From the NCBI RefSeq assembly GCF_014898055.3, contig NW_023601543.1:61021782-61085781 (forward strand): 64,000 nucleotides of DNA, read 5' to 3'. Position numbers and translations under genes: made by a program. Position 1 is the first letter of the stretch. Each line of letters begins with the position of its first letter. This DNA is from Talpa occidentalis. Taxonomy: Eukaryota > Chordata > Mammalia > Eulipotyphla > Talpidae. Positions 1 to 11,519 of the stretch are shown here, piece by piece. Below the pieces are notes generated by a model. It saw only the letters and a list, made by a program, of their open reading frames with translations, was not told the DNA's origin and did no database searches.

Positions 1-225
1 ATGATTGATTTTCTTGCAAAAATTATCTTTTAAATGGGGGTTGTTTTCACAGAATTGGCAAAAATGCCTCCTAAAATACTATGTATCATCCAGTACTTGT
101 CTTTACTTCTTAACCACATACAAAAAGTATAAGGAAAAAAAAACAACTTTTCTACTTAACCTAAATCATTGTGTAATCTGTTAGTAATATCTGTTGAAAT
201 GCATTATTTAAAGTTACTTAACTGT

Positions 226-506
226 AGGGCCTCCCTGGTGGTGCAGCGGTTGAGCGCTGGGTTGTGAAGCTGCCCGCAGCCTCTGCAGCGCAGGTTAGGT
301 TCCCTGCTGCTCCCCGGCCACTGGAGGAGGGTCCCACATGGCGCGCAGACCTCTCCTACCACCCGCTGCTCCCCTCAGCAGTGTACTTCGGTCCTTCTGC
401 CTGCTCTGCTCCCCGCTCTGGCTCTGGTGAATTCTCTTACCCTCCCGCGTTTCTGACTGTACCCAGTGCTTGTATAAATAAATAAAAAAAAATCTAAATA
501 AAAAAT
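226..506 (+). mobile_element. tRNA-derived SINE, subfamily A
   Basis: Full-length copy. The head carries a Pol III A-box-like stretch (TGGTGCAGCGGTTGAG) and a degenerate B box; the C/T-rich body ends in TTGTATAAATAAATAAA and an A-rich tail. A perfect 16-bp target-site duplication, AAAGTTACTTAACTGT, lies at 210-225 and 507-522, which fixes both ends and shows L1-type retrotransposition. Subfamily A is my label for copies carrying the 'GGCTGCTCCCCGGCCA' and 'CTTCGGTCCTTCTGCC' body variants. A 73-codon reading frame inside it is a chance frame. Confidence 0.93.
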
Positions 507-522
507 AAAGTTACTTAACTGT

Positions 523-1535
523 CAAATATTTTTGAACTTGCCTGGTCTGCCCTTGTGGTTCATGTACTGTCTTGTTACAAGAGTCATGCTGTTTCAGATA
601 TGTTCTCATTTGAGTGTGCTAGTTTTTTAAAAGCTTAACAAAAAATGACTGCCACCTTTCTTGAAAAAATTGAAAAATAATTGCAGATAGGCATTACTGT
701 AAAGCAACATGGTTGTCTTGGTCACTCATGAAATAACTTTCTACTTCATTCCATAGTAACTGAGTGTGTACTTGACCAGGATTTGGACAACCACCTTTTA
801 TAGTATCATAGACACAAAGACAGTGATCATATGAGATCTGGTGGCTGGTCTAATTGCTACCAGAGTTTTGCAGTAGTGGTTTGAGATCTGAAGCAAGGTA
901 ATGTTAAATGAACATAGCTTATTTCTATTTTGACAAAGTCATAGAATTTGCTAATGATGTTGTGGTTTGAATGTATTAGCTGAAGATGCACTAAATTTAA
1001 GTTAGATGTTAGTAAAATAAAGATGAATGCTTTTACAATTAAATAAACAATTATATGGCTATTATAACATTTCGATTCCTTGTGGGGCAAGCATCTTTGC
1101 CACAATAGAATTAAGCTATTTTCATAATTTATGAGTTCCTCATGTAAATGATAGATTGCTTACTTGGCCTGCAGCGCTTGAGTTGCAGGTAATCCCTACT
1201 GTGGGATTATGAATCATAAGACTAAATCATATAGGTTATTCTGTCAGACTTGGGGTCTACAAGTTGGGGAGATCTATGACTCTGGGAAGTAGCTCTAAGA
1301 CTCCTTTACTTTATAAACAACAGCAACAACAACATTTTAATAATTACAGATTCACATAGCAGAGTCTCTGATACAGCCTTTGCCCATCTTCCCTTAGTGG
1401 TAACAGTAACTTTAGTACAATGTCAAAACCAGGAAGTTGACATTGGTAGAATTCTTCATTTTTAAATTGGAATATTGGACTGCTTTGATCTACAGTGATG
1501 AAATCAATGAATCTCCACTATTTAAACCAAGTGCA
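523..1535. other. Unassigned AT-rich sequence
   Basis: No gene, RNA or recognisable repeat is seen apart from a short CAA-rich run near 1316-1333. The longest frames are under 90 codons without recognisable similarity. Confidence 0.5.
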
Positions 1536-2170
1536 TTTTGGTAGTTGTTTCTCACTCAGGAATACTAGGGATTTGGAAGTGCAACAGGGTGGTCCCCAGG
1601 AAAGGGGGAGGTTCCCTGCCCCACCCAAGGGAGGGTGGAGCTGAGCAGGAAGGGGAGAAGCTGAAGAAGAGACTAAGGAAGGAAGCAGGATGGAGCAAGG
1701 AGACCTGGAGGAGGCGCATGGAGCCTAGAGACACGTGAAGAAACTGTGCTTGTCTTTTGGTTGTGGACTGGGTGACACAGATGTGGGTGAGACCCGTGGA
1801 GAGGTGATGATGGCAGCTTTTATCTTGATGTTGATTTTGCTCTTTTCCTTCTGGGCTTGTCTGAATTGTTTCTGACCCTTTGCTGTGGGTCCCCACTGGA
1901 AGGTGCTTTAGACTCATGGCAGGCTTTGGGGCCTTGTTCTGGGCCAATCCCATTTGGATGGACTTTTACCCACGAGGGGACTGGTAACTTTGGGTGCTTC
2001 ACTTAGAAACTAGACTCTTTGCCTTACCTGTATTGTTTCCTAGTTTTATTAAAGTTCCTTCCCATTAAAGTCTCCTATGTTTTGTGTTGATGCGGCGGAT
2101 GGCAGAACCCATTTAGAATAGGCAGGTTTGCGGGGTTTGGGCTGCCCCTCTCCCTGTCCTATAACAGAAG
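1536..2170 (+). repeat. Possible degraded LTR-like repeat
   Basis: This block differs from its AT-rich surroundings. It is purine/GC-rich at 1590-1740 and ends with an ATTAAA-type polyadenylation-like stretch near 2048-2075. It can be read as starting with TG and ending with a CA near 2165. This resembles the layout of an old ERVL-type LTR, but I could not identify the family or a clear target-site duplication. Two short opposing frames (1538-1738 and 1552-1953) look accidental. Confidence 0.25.
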
Positions 2171-2217
2171 CACAGGTGACGTTTCAACCACATGAGAAGG
2201 AATAGGGTCCCAGATTT

Positions 2218-2503
2218 CCAAAAAATATTTATTTATTTATTTATCTATTTATTTATTTATTTATTTAAGAACTGGGTACAGGTCAGAAGCGCGGGAGGGT
2301 GAGAGAATTCACCAGAGCCAGAGCGGGGAGCAGAACAGGCAGATGGACTGAAGACACTGCTGAGGGGAGCAGCGGGCAATGCAGGAGAGGTCTGCTGCGC
2401 CATGGGGGGTTCTCCCTGGCTGGCAGGGAATCCAACTGGCGCTGCATTGGCTGCAGACAGCTTCACAGCACAGCGCTCAACCACTGCGCCACCAGGGAGG
2501 CCC
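2218..2503 (-). mobile_element. tRNA-derived SINE, subfamily B
   Basis: Minus-strand copy with its head at 2503 and its tail at 2218-2270, where the tail has expanded into an (ATTT)n run. The 12-bp duplication GGTCCCAGATTT at 2206-2217 and 2506-2517 flanks it. The body carries the subfamily B signature, read on the plus strand as TCTCCCTGGCTGGCAGGGAA. Confidence 0.9.
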
Positions 2504-2648
2504 AAGGTCCCAGATTTTTATAAGTTGTGGTATTCCACATCTCAGGAGGTATTCTGTGTCCACTTGCCTTGGGCTTACCCAGTCTATTGGGCAGAACTTC
2601 ATCTTTGCCAAGTGTTTTTCAACTTTTCACAGTGAATAGTTGTACTCT

Positions 2649-3132
2649 TGTTAGGGGGAAAGGATGTCCTGAGATAATCTCATACAGGCTTTGTGGACTC
2701 CACCCCCACTCCAGACTAAAGCCATCAGGACATTGGGAAAGACAAATCCCATCACCACCAAGGGGAGGGTGGCTGGGACCTGAGGGTGGAGTTGGGCAGC
2801 CAGGTTGGATATAAAAACCAAACACGTGGGCCTTGCTCGCTCTCTGGCTCGCGATCGCTCGCCTCCTGGCTTCACCGCTCCTGGCTGGCGGCCAACTCTG
2901 AGAGCGCCATTTTGGGATTCCTGATCGGCGGATCGGGTAGGACGCATTTAAAACTTTGTCTCCCACTTTTCTCCCAGAGCTGTCCATTTCCTCATTTCCC
3001 TTTCCGTTGTAAATAAACCTTTTATTAACCTTTCACGTGTGCCTGCAGTAGAGCATTGATAAGTCCTTTTAAGCGCGCGGGTGAGGACCCACAGTCAGGC
3101 ACCCCGTTTTGTATCGGGGTTGCTCTACAACA
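2649..3132 (+). mobile_element. Solo LTR, family 1 (endogenous retrovirus)
   Basis: A 484-bp element beginning TGTTAGGGGG and ending CTACAACA, flanked by a 4-bp duplication CTCT at 2645-2648 and 3133-3136. A TATA-like ATATAAAAAC lies at 2810-2819 and an AATAAA signal at 3012-3017, giving a plausible U3-R-U5 order. A second copy of the family lies inverted at 20815-21286. No internal gag, pol or env sequence adjoins it, so this is a solo LTR left by recombination. A 4-bp duplication fits a class I (gammaretrovirus-like) ERV; the family name is not recognised. Confidence 0.9.
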
Positions 3133-3136
3133 CTCT

Positions 3137-4427
3137 AAATAGAACTCCATGGGATCTTGAGATCTGCCTCATTCTCCAAGATTTAAAAGCTGACTATTTA
3201 AATTCCTACTTTTAACATTCACCCCAAGTTTAGTGTGAGTGCAAGAATTCAGTAACCAGGTCATGACAAAAGCATCATAACCTATTTTTTAGAATTCAAA
3301 TAGCCTTAGGTCCTAAGATAGTGATAGTCTATGTCATAATGGGATGGTAACCCAATTTGTCAATATTTTGAGTGTGGTGGACACACCATATTGCTTTACA
3401 AATAACCAGTTATCAAAAGCAATATAACAAAGCCCAACCAAATGAAAAAACAAGATTTACCATATACCCAAGTAAAAATTGTCTAGGCTGTAGGTAGCTC
3501 TAAAATCTTGAATTAAAGTATAAATTTCGAGTTGGAAAGAGGGCACTATAGACCTGATGTGAAAACATTGGCGCTGTACCTCCCCCTGCAGTGACCCTTA
3601 GGGCTAATGGCTTTTGCCATGGTCCCTAGGTCCGGCTGGGCAAGGAACCAGCACGCAGGGGGAGAACAGCAAAACTCCCTGAAGCAGGGGAAGTACAGCA
3701 AAGTTCCCTGAAAACATAGATAAGACAGAAGCTTATCAAAAGATAACGACCACCAGGAACCACTACAAAAATGCTAAAAAACCTTATCCCGTCTTTCTAG
3801 AACTACAAACTTTAATCCCTTATTGTCTTTCTAAACTTCCTTCTTTCTTCTATAAAGGTCATTGCTTGTTAATTAAAAAATCATATGAAATCCTTAAAAC
3901 AAGGCTGACTCAAATGAAACATTACTAAACCCTGTAATAATTAAAATATAGTTTAGGTAAAAAAGTAGTTAGTAAAAAATGCGATTATATAGTTTAAAAA
4001 CAAAACTAATGGTCTATCTACTTAGGAATGAGGCTGGGTCCAGATGTAGATCACCGCCCTGTCGGTGATAGGCTCAGCCCATGAGCAAGCTGATTTCATT
4101 GATATTCATTGTTCCTGTGCTTTTGGAAAACATATATATACTGGTCACAAACTCAAAGAAAATTACACTCAGATTTACACTCTCTCTTGAAGTGTGTCTG
4201 TTTGTCATTTCTTTCACCGATGCCCTGACCACCCTGCACGTTTCTCTCAACCCTGAGACGGCCTCATCGTCTACTGCTGTGCTGGTCGGCGGCACATTGG
4301 TACCAGATTGAGGCTTCAACTCCACGTATCTCTCATTTTCTGACTCTCATTTGTTCCTGAAAACATGCTGGTAACAAAATTTGGAAATGCAGGGTATAAT
4401 TTTGTTGGATTATTATTACTTTTTTTT
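3137..4427. other. Unassigned; possible degraded LTR remnant at 3545-4330
   Basis: 3137-3545 holds nothing recognisable. From about 3545 the sequence has LTR-like traits: a C-rich start, TATAAAGG near 3852, and a pyrimidine-rich end near 4200-4300 followed by ACATTGGTACCAGA, which loosely resembles the LTR/primer-binding-site junction of some ERVs. I saw no terminal duplication and no second LTR, so the call is weak. Confidence 0.25.
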
Positions 4428-4687
4428 CCTTTAAGATTTATTTATTTATGCATACAAGAACTGGGGCACAGGCCAGAGGTGTGGAGGGTAAGAGGATTCA
4501 CCAGAGACAGAGTAGGAACAGAACAGGCAGAGTGACCGAAGTACACTAGCCCGGAGCAGTGGGCTAGTCAGGAGAGGTCTGCTGCACCATGTGGGTCTCC
4601 TCCCTGGCTGGGGATCAAACTCGTGCTGCAGAGGCTGCGGATTGCTTCATAGTACAGTGCTTAACCCCTTGCGCCACCAGGGAGGTC
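4428..4687 (-). mobile_element. tRNA-derived SINE, older subfamily C
   Basis: Minus-strand copy; head at 4687, tail at 4428-4455. It has the C-type tail TATGCATACAAGAACTGGGG (plus-strand reading) and the C-type head 'AGTGCTTAACCCCTTGCGCC'. Divergence is higher than in the A copies, and no clear target-site duplication remains. Confidence 0.88.
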
Positions 4688-6357
4688 CTAAAAGAAATCT
4701 TTTGGACATTGCTTCTTTGTCTTGAGCATTTAAACTTTCTGCCTTTTGCTTATGTTGGCCTGTCCCTAGAGTGGGTTGGGGTGGGGTAGGGTTCTGTGCC
4801 TTGCCTTTAGTCCTTATGCATGTCACTGACAGATGGGGTCTAGGCTGCATTCACCTAGTTCTCCGGTAGGTCTGGTTAGTAGGTCTTTCATGCCACACTT
4901 TCCTCTGCAGTGGACTTTCCTCTGGTTTTATCCATTCCTTTCTCCTTATCCTAAGGACAAACTATAAAAAAAAAAACTACTGCTATGATAGTTTGCTTGA
5001 TTAAATGCTTTTAATACTTTCTACGAAATTAGGAATTATCTTTTCAGGTTCTTTAAATCAAGGAAGTGAGTCAGAGTAAGAAATTCTGGTACAGTAACAA
5101 GATAGCGACTATATACAAAAGTGTCTCTCTGTGTGTGTAAGTAAGTGTGTAAGGGAGTGTCCTGTATACCTGATTGCCTGTGTGCTTTTTCAGTGTAGCT
5201 TCATATCTGGAGTTTCCAGTCCTATGTGCTTGTGCACTGAGCCGGAAGTAAATTTATTCAATCACTGAGTCAGCTTTCTCCTATATAATGGATACTTCTG
5301 AATTTACTGTAGGCATAATTGTCTCATAGATGAGAAACTTATTTATTACCTGTTGGATTCATATGGGATCACTCCTGGAACACCTGAGAAAAACTGCCTC
5401 TGGTTACTGTTACTAAAAACTGAAACCAGGAAATCATTGAAATGAGTGCCTTGGTAATAATCAAAATGGAATACACATGGGGGGCAATGGAGAGTGAATG
5501 CTTGTGGCTGTGGATTCCTGTAAGGATGGGAGTAATTCACTTCTAAGTGAGGAAAAGTAATTGAGATTCAACACCTAAATTCCTTGATTGCAGTGGAAAG
5601 AACAGCCTGACTGCAAAAGCTTCCTGGTTCTTAGGGGGAAAGCTGATGAAACTGAACAGGAATACACAGACAAGCTGCATTTCATCCATGCGATTGTTGG
5701 GAGAAGAGTTCTCCATGGGGGTCTTCCTTATGCAAAATCTATATCCATTGGGTGAAATTTTCCTTCCCTTGAATAGGGCCCAAGCTATCCACCACAACCT
5801 TCTGCAAGCAATTTTGATGGATGGAAGAGAGCTTTCCTGGACTAAAGATGAATGATTAAAAAAGTAACAGCACATGATCTAATTAGAGGTGAAAAAATAA
5901 AGGAAAAGAATGTGATTAACTGGGGGGGGGGCTAGTCTTCACAGAAAAACATTGCCACAAGGAAAACAAATACTTTGAAAAACAAGAAAACAATATAGCA
6001 GTGGTCTCTAAAAGAATACCATAAAACACTTGTATAAGTCCTCACAAAAAATATATGGACACAGGCAAGTTATTTTCTGAGTTCTGCCACCACATTTTAG
6101 ATGGAAGGGAAAAGGCTATGGGGCTTACGAGGAAATTTGTAAGAAGGTGGGTGCAATAGGAATGAAAACAGTACAGTGGTGTGGTGGTGCTCCTTGGACT
6201 TTTCTCACTTACACTTTTACGTTCCCATTTCCTTTTGCTTGTTCTAAGACATTACTTCAATACTTTAATGGTTTCAAATAAAACATGAATCAATAGCTTT
6301 ATGTTTTGTTTCTCCTTCTCTGATGAATGGTAGTCTTTTGCCTACCTGCCTAAAGAT
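4688..6357. other. Unassigned sequence
   Basis: No gene or identifiable repeat. It contains a short GT-rich stretch (5125-5160) and a G9 run near 5923-5931. Opposing frames at 5543-5875 and 5646-5855 overlap each other and show no recognisable domain. Confidence 0.45.
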
Positions 6358-6364
6358 TCATTTT

Positions 6365-6630
6365 TTAAAAAAGATTTATTTATTTATGCATACAAGAACT
6401 GGGGTACAGGCCAGAGGTGTGTGTGTGGGGGGAGCTGAGGATTCACCAGAGACAGAGGCGGAGCAGAACAGATGGACTGACTGAATACACTGCTGAGGGG
6501 AGCAGCGGGTGAGACAGGAGAGGTCTTCTGCACCATGTGGGTAGCTCCCTGGCCAGGGATCTAACTTGTGCTGTAGCAGCTGTCAGTTTCATAGGTTGCG
6601 TCTTAACCTCTTGTACCACCAGGGAGGCCC
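6365..6630 (-). mobile_element. tRNA-derived SINE, subfamily C
   Basis: Minus-strand copy; head at 6630. The tail carries the T+ layout, read in SINE sense as AATAAATCTTTTTT. A probable short duplication TCATTTT lies at 6358-6364 and 6631-6637. A GTGTGTGTGGGGGG expansion sits in the 3' body near 6418-6432. Confidence 0.88.
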
Positions 6631-6637
6631 TCATTTT

Positions 6638-7989
6638 GTTTTTGAACAAAATGGTCATCACTGAAATCTAATAACTTTACTTGGAATTCTCTTTCCTTCT
6701 ATATCCTGATGTGGTATTCTAATTTAAAAGTTTATTAGAAATAAGACTGCCTTCATTCTTCAGTAGTCACTGCTTCTTAGTGACTAGTTACTGCATAAAA
6801 AATTCTTTGGTCATGTTATATTTCCTTAAGTATTTTGTTTGCCCTTGTTTGAGCAAAACTTTGCCTAAATGCCTACAAATAGTTGTGAATGAACATTCTC
6901 AATGTCAGTGAATAAGCCCTTGCCTTAGAAAAAGGTGAAATCAGATAAAACTATTGGAAAGAAACTGTCATAAAAGAACTCACAAAAATATAGTTAAATA
7001 TATGCTTGGCCAAAATACATCTGGGCATTCACATTTTATTTTATCACTAATAAAAGGGAAGGGGAGAGATAAGGGAAGTAAAATCTTTTCTTCATTTTTA
7101 GGTTTTATAACTGCTTATGTCTTCATCTTTTATGAATGGCCACTTTATTTGATATAATAGTGTTTATTTTAAACTGGTAAAATTAAGGAAGACAAGATAA
7201 TCAATAAAAAATTGGTTGTTGGAGGGAAGGGGAAAGAGGAAGGAACAATAAATGCACTAATTTGAGAAGTATTAAACCATTTATATTTCAAAATATAAAT
7301 TCAAGCTTAGCTGTTTATGATATTAAGAGTTCATAAAACCTAAGAGAAAAAAGTAGTTTGCATTGGGAGATTAATGCTCTTTAAGGAATTCTTGCCTCAT
7401 TTTAATTTGGCTCTTTAAAGAAGCAGGGATAACAGAGATGGGAGAAGACACAACAGTGGAAATACCACCATGTCTTTGGAAGCTGGGAAAGAAATATTAT
7501 GAGCTTCTCTATTTCCTTTCTAATAGCTAGTGCGGGTAGAGCGGATGTGATGAAATTTAGGATTTAGGATGCTAGCAAGGAATTGCTCAGCAGAAAATAC
7601 TGCACCTCAGAAGGTGAACTGGGAAATATACTGAAAATAGGAGACTTGCTTAAGTATGTACAATGAACTGTTAATCCCTAAGCCCCCTTCTCTCCCCTGC
7701 CCTTATGAATCTAGGAGACCATCCCTTCCAAAACAGCACTGAAAACTAGAGACTTCTAGTATATGTGGTAGAAATAAGCTCTTAATTCTAGGACATGAAG
7801 CACAGCAGAGTTAAAAGGAGCTGCCACACTGAAAAGATTGATGAGGTGAAGGTCTTAATCATGGGGAGACTCACAATCTCTTCTCAGGGTCACTCCTAAT
7901 AATGCTGGCCTTTGAACTCTTCCCTGCTATCCCACAACAGTTTGGGCTGTTCAGTTTCTCCAAAGACAAAATTTCTAGAGAAACCCTAT
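6638..7989. other. Unassigned AT-rich sequence
   Basis: No recognisable gene, RNA or repeat. Frames are under 80 codons. Confidence 0.45.
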
Positions 7990-8002
7990 CAATATGGCCT
8001 TT

Positions 8003-8264
8003 AAAAAAAAAAAAAAAAGATTTATTTACTTATTTATACAAGCACTGGGTACAGTCAGAAGCGCAGGAGGGTGAGAGAATTCACCAGAGCCAGAGCGGGG
8101 AACAGAACAGACAGAGTGACCAAGTACACTGCTGATGGGAGCAGCAGGTGGCAGGAGAGGTCTGCGCGCCATGTGGGACCCTTGCTTGGCGGCTGGGGAT
8201 CGAACCGGTGTTGCAGAGACTGTGGGCAGCTTCGCAGCTCAACTACTGCACCACCGGGGAGGCC
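8003..8264 (-). mobile_element. tRNA-derived SINE, subfamily A-like
   Basis: Minus-strand copy flanked by the 13-bp duplication CAATATGGCCTTT (7990-8002), matching CAATATGACCTTT (8265-8277) with one mismatch. Its tail is A-rich (T+ type). There is a short deletion in the middle of the body relative to the full A copies. Confidence 0.92.
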
Positions 8265-8372
8265 CAATATGACCTTTTTTAGCCAAGTTTACAGAACTTT
8301 ATCAGATCAATGACCAGCAGAGCCATAGGAGAGAAATGGAGGGCTCCAGGAATGTAAAAGATTACATTTTGA

Positions 8373-9153
8373 ATGCTGAGTAATATTCCATGGTGTATAT
8401 GTACCACATCTTCTTGATCCAGTCATCTATTTTTGGGCATTTGGGTTGTTTCCAAAGCTTAGCTATTGCAAACAGTGCTGCTATAAACATAGGGGTGCAG
8501 GTGCTCTTTGGAATTGATGTTTCTGTGTCCTTTGGATAAATACCTAGGAGTGGAATTGCTGGATCATATGGAAGCTCTATGTTTAGTAGGTCCAGAAATC
8601 TCCACACAGCTCTCCATAGTGGTTGGACCAGTTTGCACTCCCACCAACAGTGCAGGAGAGTTCCTTTTTCTCCACACCCTCGCCAACATTTGTTGTTGCT
8701 AGTTTTTTTTTAATATGTGCCATTCTCACTGGTGTAAGATGGTATCTCATGGTAGTTTTGATTTGCACATCCCTGATTACAAGTGATGTTGAACATTTTT
8801 TCATATGCCTGTTGGCCATTTGCACTTCCTCTTTGGAGAAGTTTCTTTTTAGCTCTTCTGCCCATTTTTTTTACAGGATTATGGATGGTGCTGGAAGGGA
8901 TCATGCTCAGCGAAATAAGCCAGAAAGAAAAAGAAAAATACCGGATGGTCTCACTCATAGCAGGAATCTAGAAAACTTAAATAAGGGACCAGGAAAATGA
9001 ATAACTATAAGAAAGTGAAAATCAAAATCAACAAAAAGCTATGAACAAGAGACACTCTATGGGGGGTGGGGGCGGGAGGGGAGGGATTGGGGTCAAAATA
9101 AGGGGGTTGCAATTATATGGGGAATATAAAAATAAAATTTATTTTTTTAAAAA
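8373..9153. mobile_element. 5'-inverted (twin-primed) LINE-1
   Basis: Two L1 pieces in opposite orientation lie within one 17-bp duplication (AAAAGATTACATTTTGA, 8356-8372 and 9154-9170). Piece 1 (8373-8882) is L1 ORF2 C-terminal sequence read on the minus strand; its frames contain MWYIYTMEYYSAF and [15 protein letters not shown]. Piece 2 (8881-9153) is plus-strand and contains [18 protein letters not shown], the ORF2 end, a G-rich 3' UTR and a poly(A) tail. The pieces share an AT at the junction, and about 40 bp of L1 between them is missing. The 125-codon frame at 8623-9000 crosses the junction and is an artefact. Confidence 0.94.
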
Positions 9154-9170
9154 AAAAGATTACATTTTGA

Positions 9171-9494
9171 CTATGTGAAGAACTGGTATTCATAGGGGGT
9201 TGTACTGCCTAAGGAGCTAGTGCTAAGGAAATGGGAAGCCAAGAAAATGAAAAACAAGACAAATCCACATTCGTGGGCAAGTTTCCAAAGCTGGCAAGTC
9301 TCATGGCTGAAGCAGCTAGATTTTTAAGGCTTCTGTGGGCTAGTTTCTACCCCAGGGTTATAGTTGTCTCTCGTGTTGGAGCCTCTGGACAGCTGGATAG
9401 TCTCAGTAATGCTACAGCAGCTGCCTCATTTTTCCTGCCTCTGCCAGGTTAGATTCTTTCTGAGAGGTGCAGTTCCTTTTTTGTTCGTTTGTTT
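9171..9494. other. Unassigned sequence
   Basis: Nothing recognisable. A 73-codon frame at 9231-9452 has no known similarity. Confidence 0.4.
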
Positions 9495-9774
9495 GCTTTT
9501 TAAATATTTATTTATGCATACAAGATCTGGGGTTTAGGCCAGAGATGTGGGGCGGTGGGTGGGTGGGTAAGAGGATTCACCAGAGACAAAGTGGGGAGCA
9601 GAACAGGAGGATCTACTGAAATACACTGCTGAGGGGAGCAGCGGGGTGAGACAGGAGAGGTCTGCTGCACCATGTGGGTCAGCTCCCTGGCCTGGGGATT
9701 GAACTCATGCTGCAGTGGCTGGTGATAGCTTGCTAGTGCTGATACTTTAACCCCTGAGTCACCAGGGAGACCCA
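9495..9774 (-). mobile_element. tRNA-derived SINE, subfamily C
   Basis: Minus-strand copy; head at 9774. A partial duplication GCAGTT lies at 9469-9474 and 9775-9780, with T-rich sequence between it and the tail. The tail contains TATGCATACAAG (plus-strand reading), diagnostic here for subfamily C. Confidence 0.87.
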
Positions 9775-9780
9775 GCAGTT

Positions 9781-10647
9781 TGTTTTTGATGACCCCACTT
9801 TCCCTCCTTTCAGCACATGGTGCCCTCATTGTTTCACAGCCATTTGGGTTTTTTTCTATTTTCATCTGGAAGGATGTAAAACTTCCTCTGTGGAAGAAAA
9901 ATTTCAAGAGTTTGTCTCCAGTAATATGTGCAAAACTACTTTTTTTGTGAGAAACAAGGTGCAAATTTTAATTGTTTTAATTTTTTTCCTGGTAGGAAAT
10001 AGAAAAAAACAAAAAGAAATGAATGTTTTGCTATTTTGTGATGCCTGTGACCCTGGCTTCCAAAGTCCAAGACAAGTGTGACATATATATCTGAATATAC
10101 AAAAGATCCTAAAATTGTTGTCCTTTCAGTGTGTGTAAAAAGATTGTTCTCTTGGAGAATTGTGCCTGCTTCTGCTTGAAGAAAATCAAGTTAAGAGATT
10201 GCAAAATAAAGGGGAAGAAGAGAGTTTACCTCTCCAGTCAATCTTGAAAGTAAGAGAAAGAAGAAAGCAGTTTGGTGCCACCTTATGGCATGCAAAAGGG
10301 GATCTTCAGATATTTGCAAAGGGCAAGGATGAAAAATTGTTGGAAAAAGAGCTTGAATGGGAAAATGATTGTACTGGAAGTAAAGCAAAGATTGGGGTTC
10401 AAAACATGAGGGCCTGCTTGAAGTACCTGTTCAGAAAGATGTACCAAGTGGCACCAAATGCCCCTTACTGTTTGGCACTAAGATTCTCTATCTGTTAAGG
10501 AAATACCACTTGGTGTACCACTGGAAGTGACAGCAACCCCGTGTTCAGTAATGAGCAGCTACAGCCCTCTTTCAGATTTGAAGAACCTGACATTGCCACT
10601 CAGGTGCTCAAGGACGCTTGCTAAAAACATTCAAATCTGTATCAATT
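9781..10647. other. Unassigned, with a 112-codon orphan frame
   Basis: The plus-strand frame at 10160-10498 is Lys/Glu-rich and hydrophilic. I do not recognise it, and it has no signal peptide, membrane segment or clear motif. It may be a chance frame or a decayed repeat or processed pseudogene; no poly(A) or duplication was seen around it. Confidence 0.35.
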
Positions 10648-10661
10648 AGAATGTGAATGTA

Positions 10662-10973
10662 GGGCCTCCCCGGTGGCGCAGCGGTTGAGCGCTGGGTTGC
10701 GAAACTGCCCGCGGCCTCTGCGGCGCCGGTTCGATCCCCGGCTGCTCCCCGGCCATCCGGAGGAGGGTCCCACATGGTGCGCAGACCTCTCCTGCCGCCC
10801 GCTGCTCCCCTCAGCAGTGTACTTCGGTCCTTCTGCCTGCTCTGCTCCCCGCTCTGGCTCTGGTGAATTCTCTCACCCTCCCGCGCTTCTGACTGTACCC
10901 AGTGCATGTACAAACAAACAAACAAATAAATAAATAAAAATACATGCCTCTTTAAAAAAAAAAAAAAAAAAAA
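10662..10973 (+). mobile_element. tRNA-derived SINE, young subfamily A
   Basis: Near-consensus copy. The A box lies at about 10674-10689 (TGGCGCAGCGGTTGAG) and a perfect B box GGTTCGATCCC at 10728-10738. The tail has AATAAA repeats, then ACATGCCTCTTT and a long A run. The 14-bp duplication AGAATGTGAATGTA is at 10648-10661 and 10974-10987. It shares the 'ACATGCCTCT' tail insert with the copy at 12979-13286. Confidence 0.95.
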
Positions 10974-10987
10974 AGAATGTGAATGTA

Positions 10988-11509
10988 GGAAATTTCTCAG
11001 AAGACAAAGAAGAAATGTTGAAAATGGTGAAAACCAAGAAAGGAAAAAAAGACCTTGCCACCCTCTTCTGCCACCCTTCCTTTTGGTTGACAAAGGGCAT
11101 ACCATCAATATCTCCTGAAAATGTCTGTTGGTTTGGATATTCAGCATTAGAAAAATGTTGCTTTGAGTCTATGTGATGTGTCATCAAAGAGTAGTTTTTA
11201 GGACTAACAATTGTGTGAAAAACTGAGACTAAGGAGTCTGTTTTAACATACAAAGCGGAAGCATATAATGGCAGTATCTTTTAGTTTGAAAAGGTTTTCT
11301 TCTGCTAATGACTGATTAATACATTGTGAGTCTATTTGTAAGACATGTTAAATTTCCAAATTATTTCCTTTGAATCTATGCAAATAAGTATTTAATTTAC
11401 CAAAAAGTTGGTGGTCGTGAACAGGTTAAATGAATTTCAGGAATGGGTTTAGAAGAGTGCCAACAAGGAATCCTAATCCCATTTACCACTTAGCTTAGCA
11501 ATAAATCAT
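10988..11509. other. Unassigned sequence
   Basis: No gene or recognisable repeat. Short frames here overlap the SINE on either side. Confidence 0.4.
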
Positions 11510-11519
11510 AGTAAGGTAA

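Noticed and set aside
2649..3132. Remaining provirus with coding genes near the LTR
   Set aside because: A 4-bp duplication directly brackets a single LTR, and no retroviral internal sequence was seen on either side.
8623..9000. 125-codon plus-strand frame as a gene
   Set aside because: It crosses the inversion junction of the twin-primed L1 and mixes antisense and sense L1.
10674..10738. A functional tRNA gene at the SINE heads
   Set aside because: A- and B-box-like motifs are present, but the sequence does not fold into a full cloverleaf and continues into the SINE body, as in all 22 other copies.
10608..11147. 179-codon minus-strand frame as a gene
   Set aside because: Most of it is SINE read on the opposite strand plus the translated A-rich tail (poly-Phe); very similar peptides recur at 12757-13251, 32457-32759 and 59788-60084.
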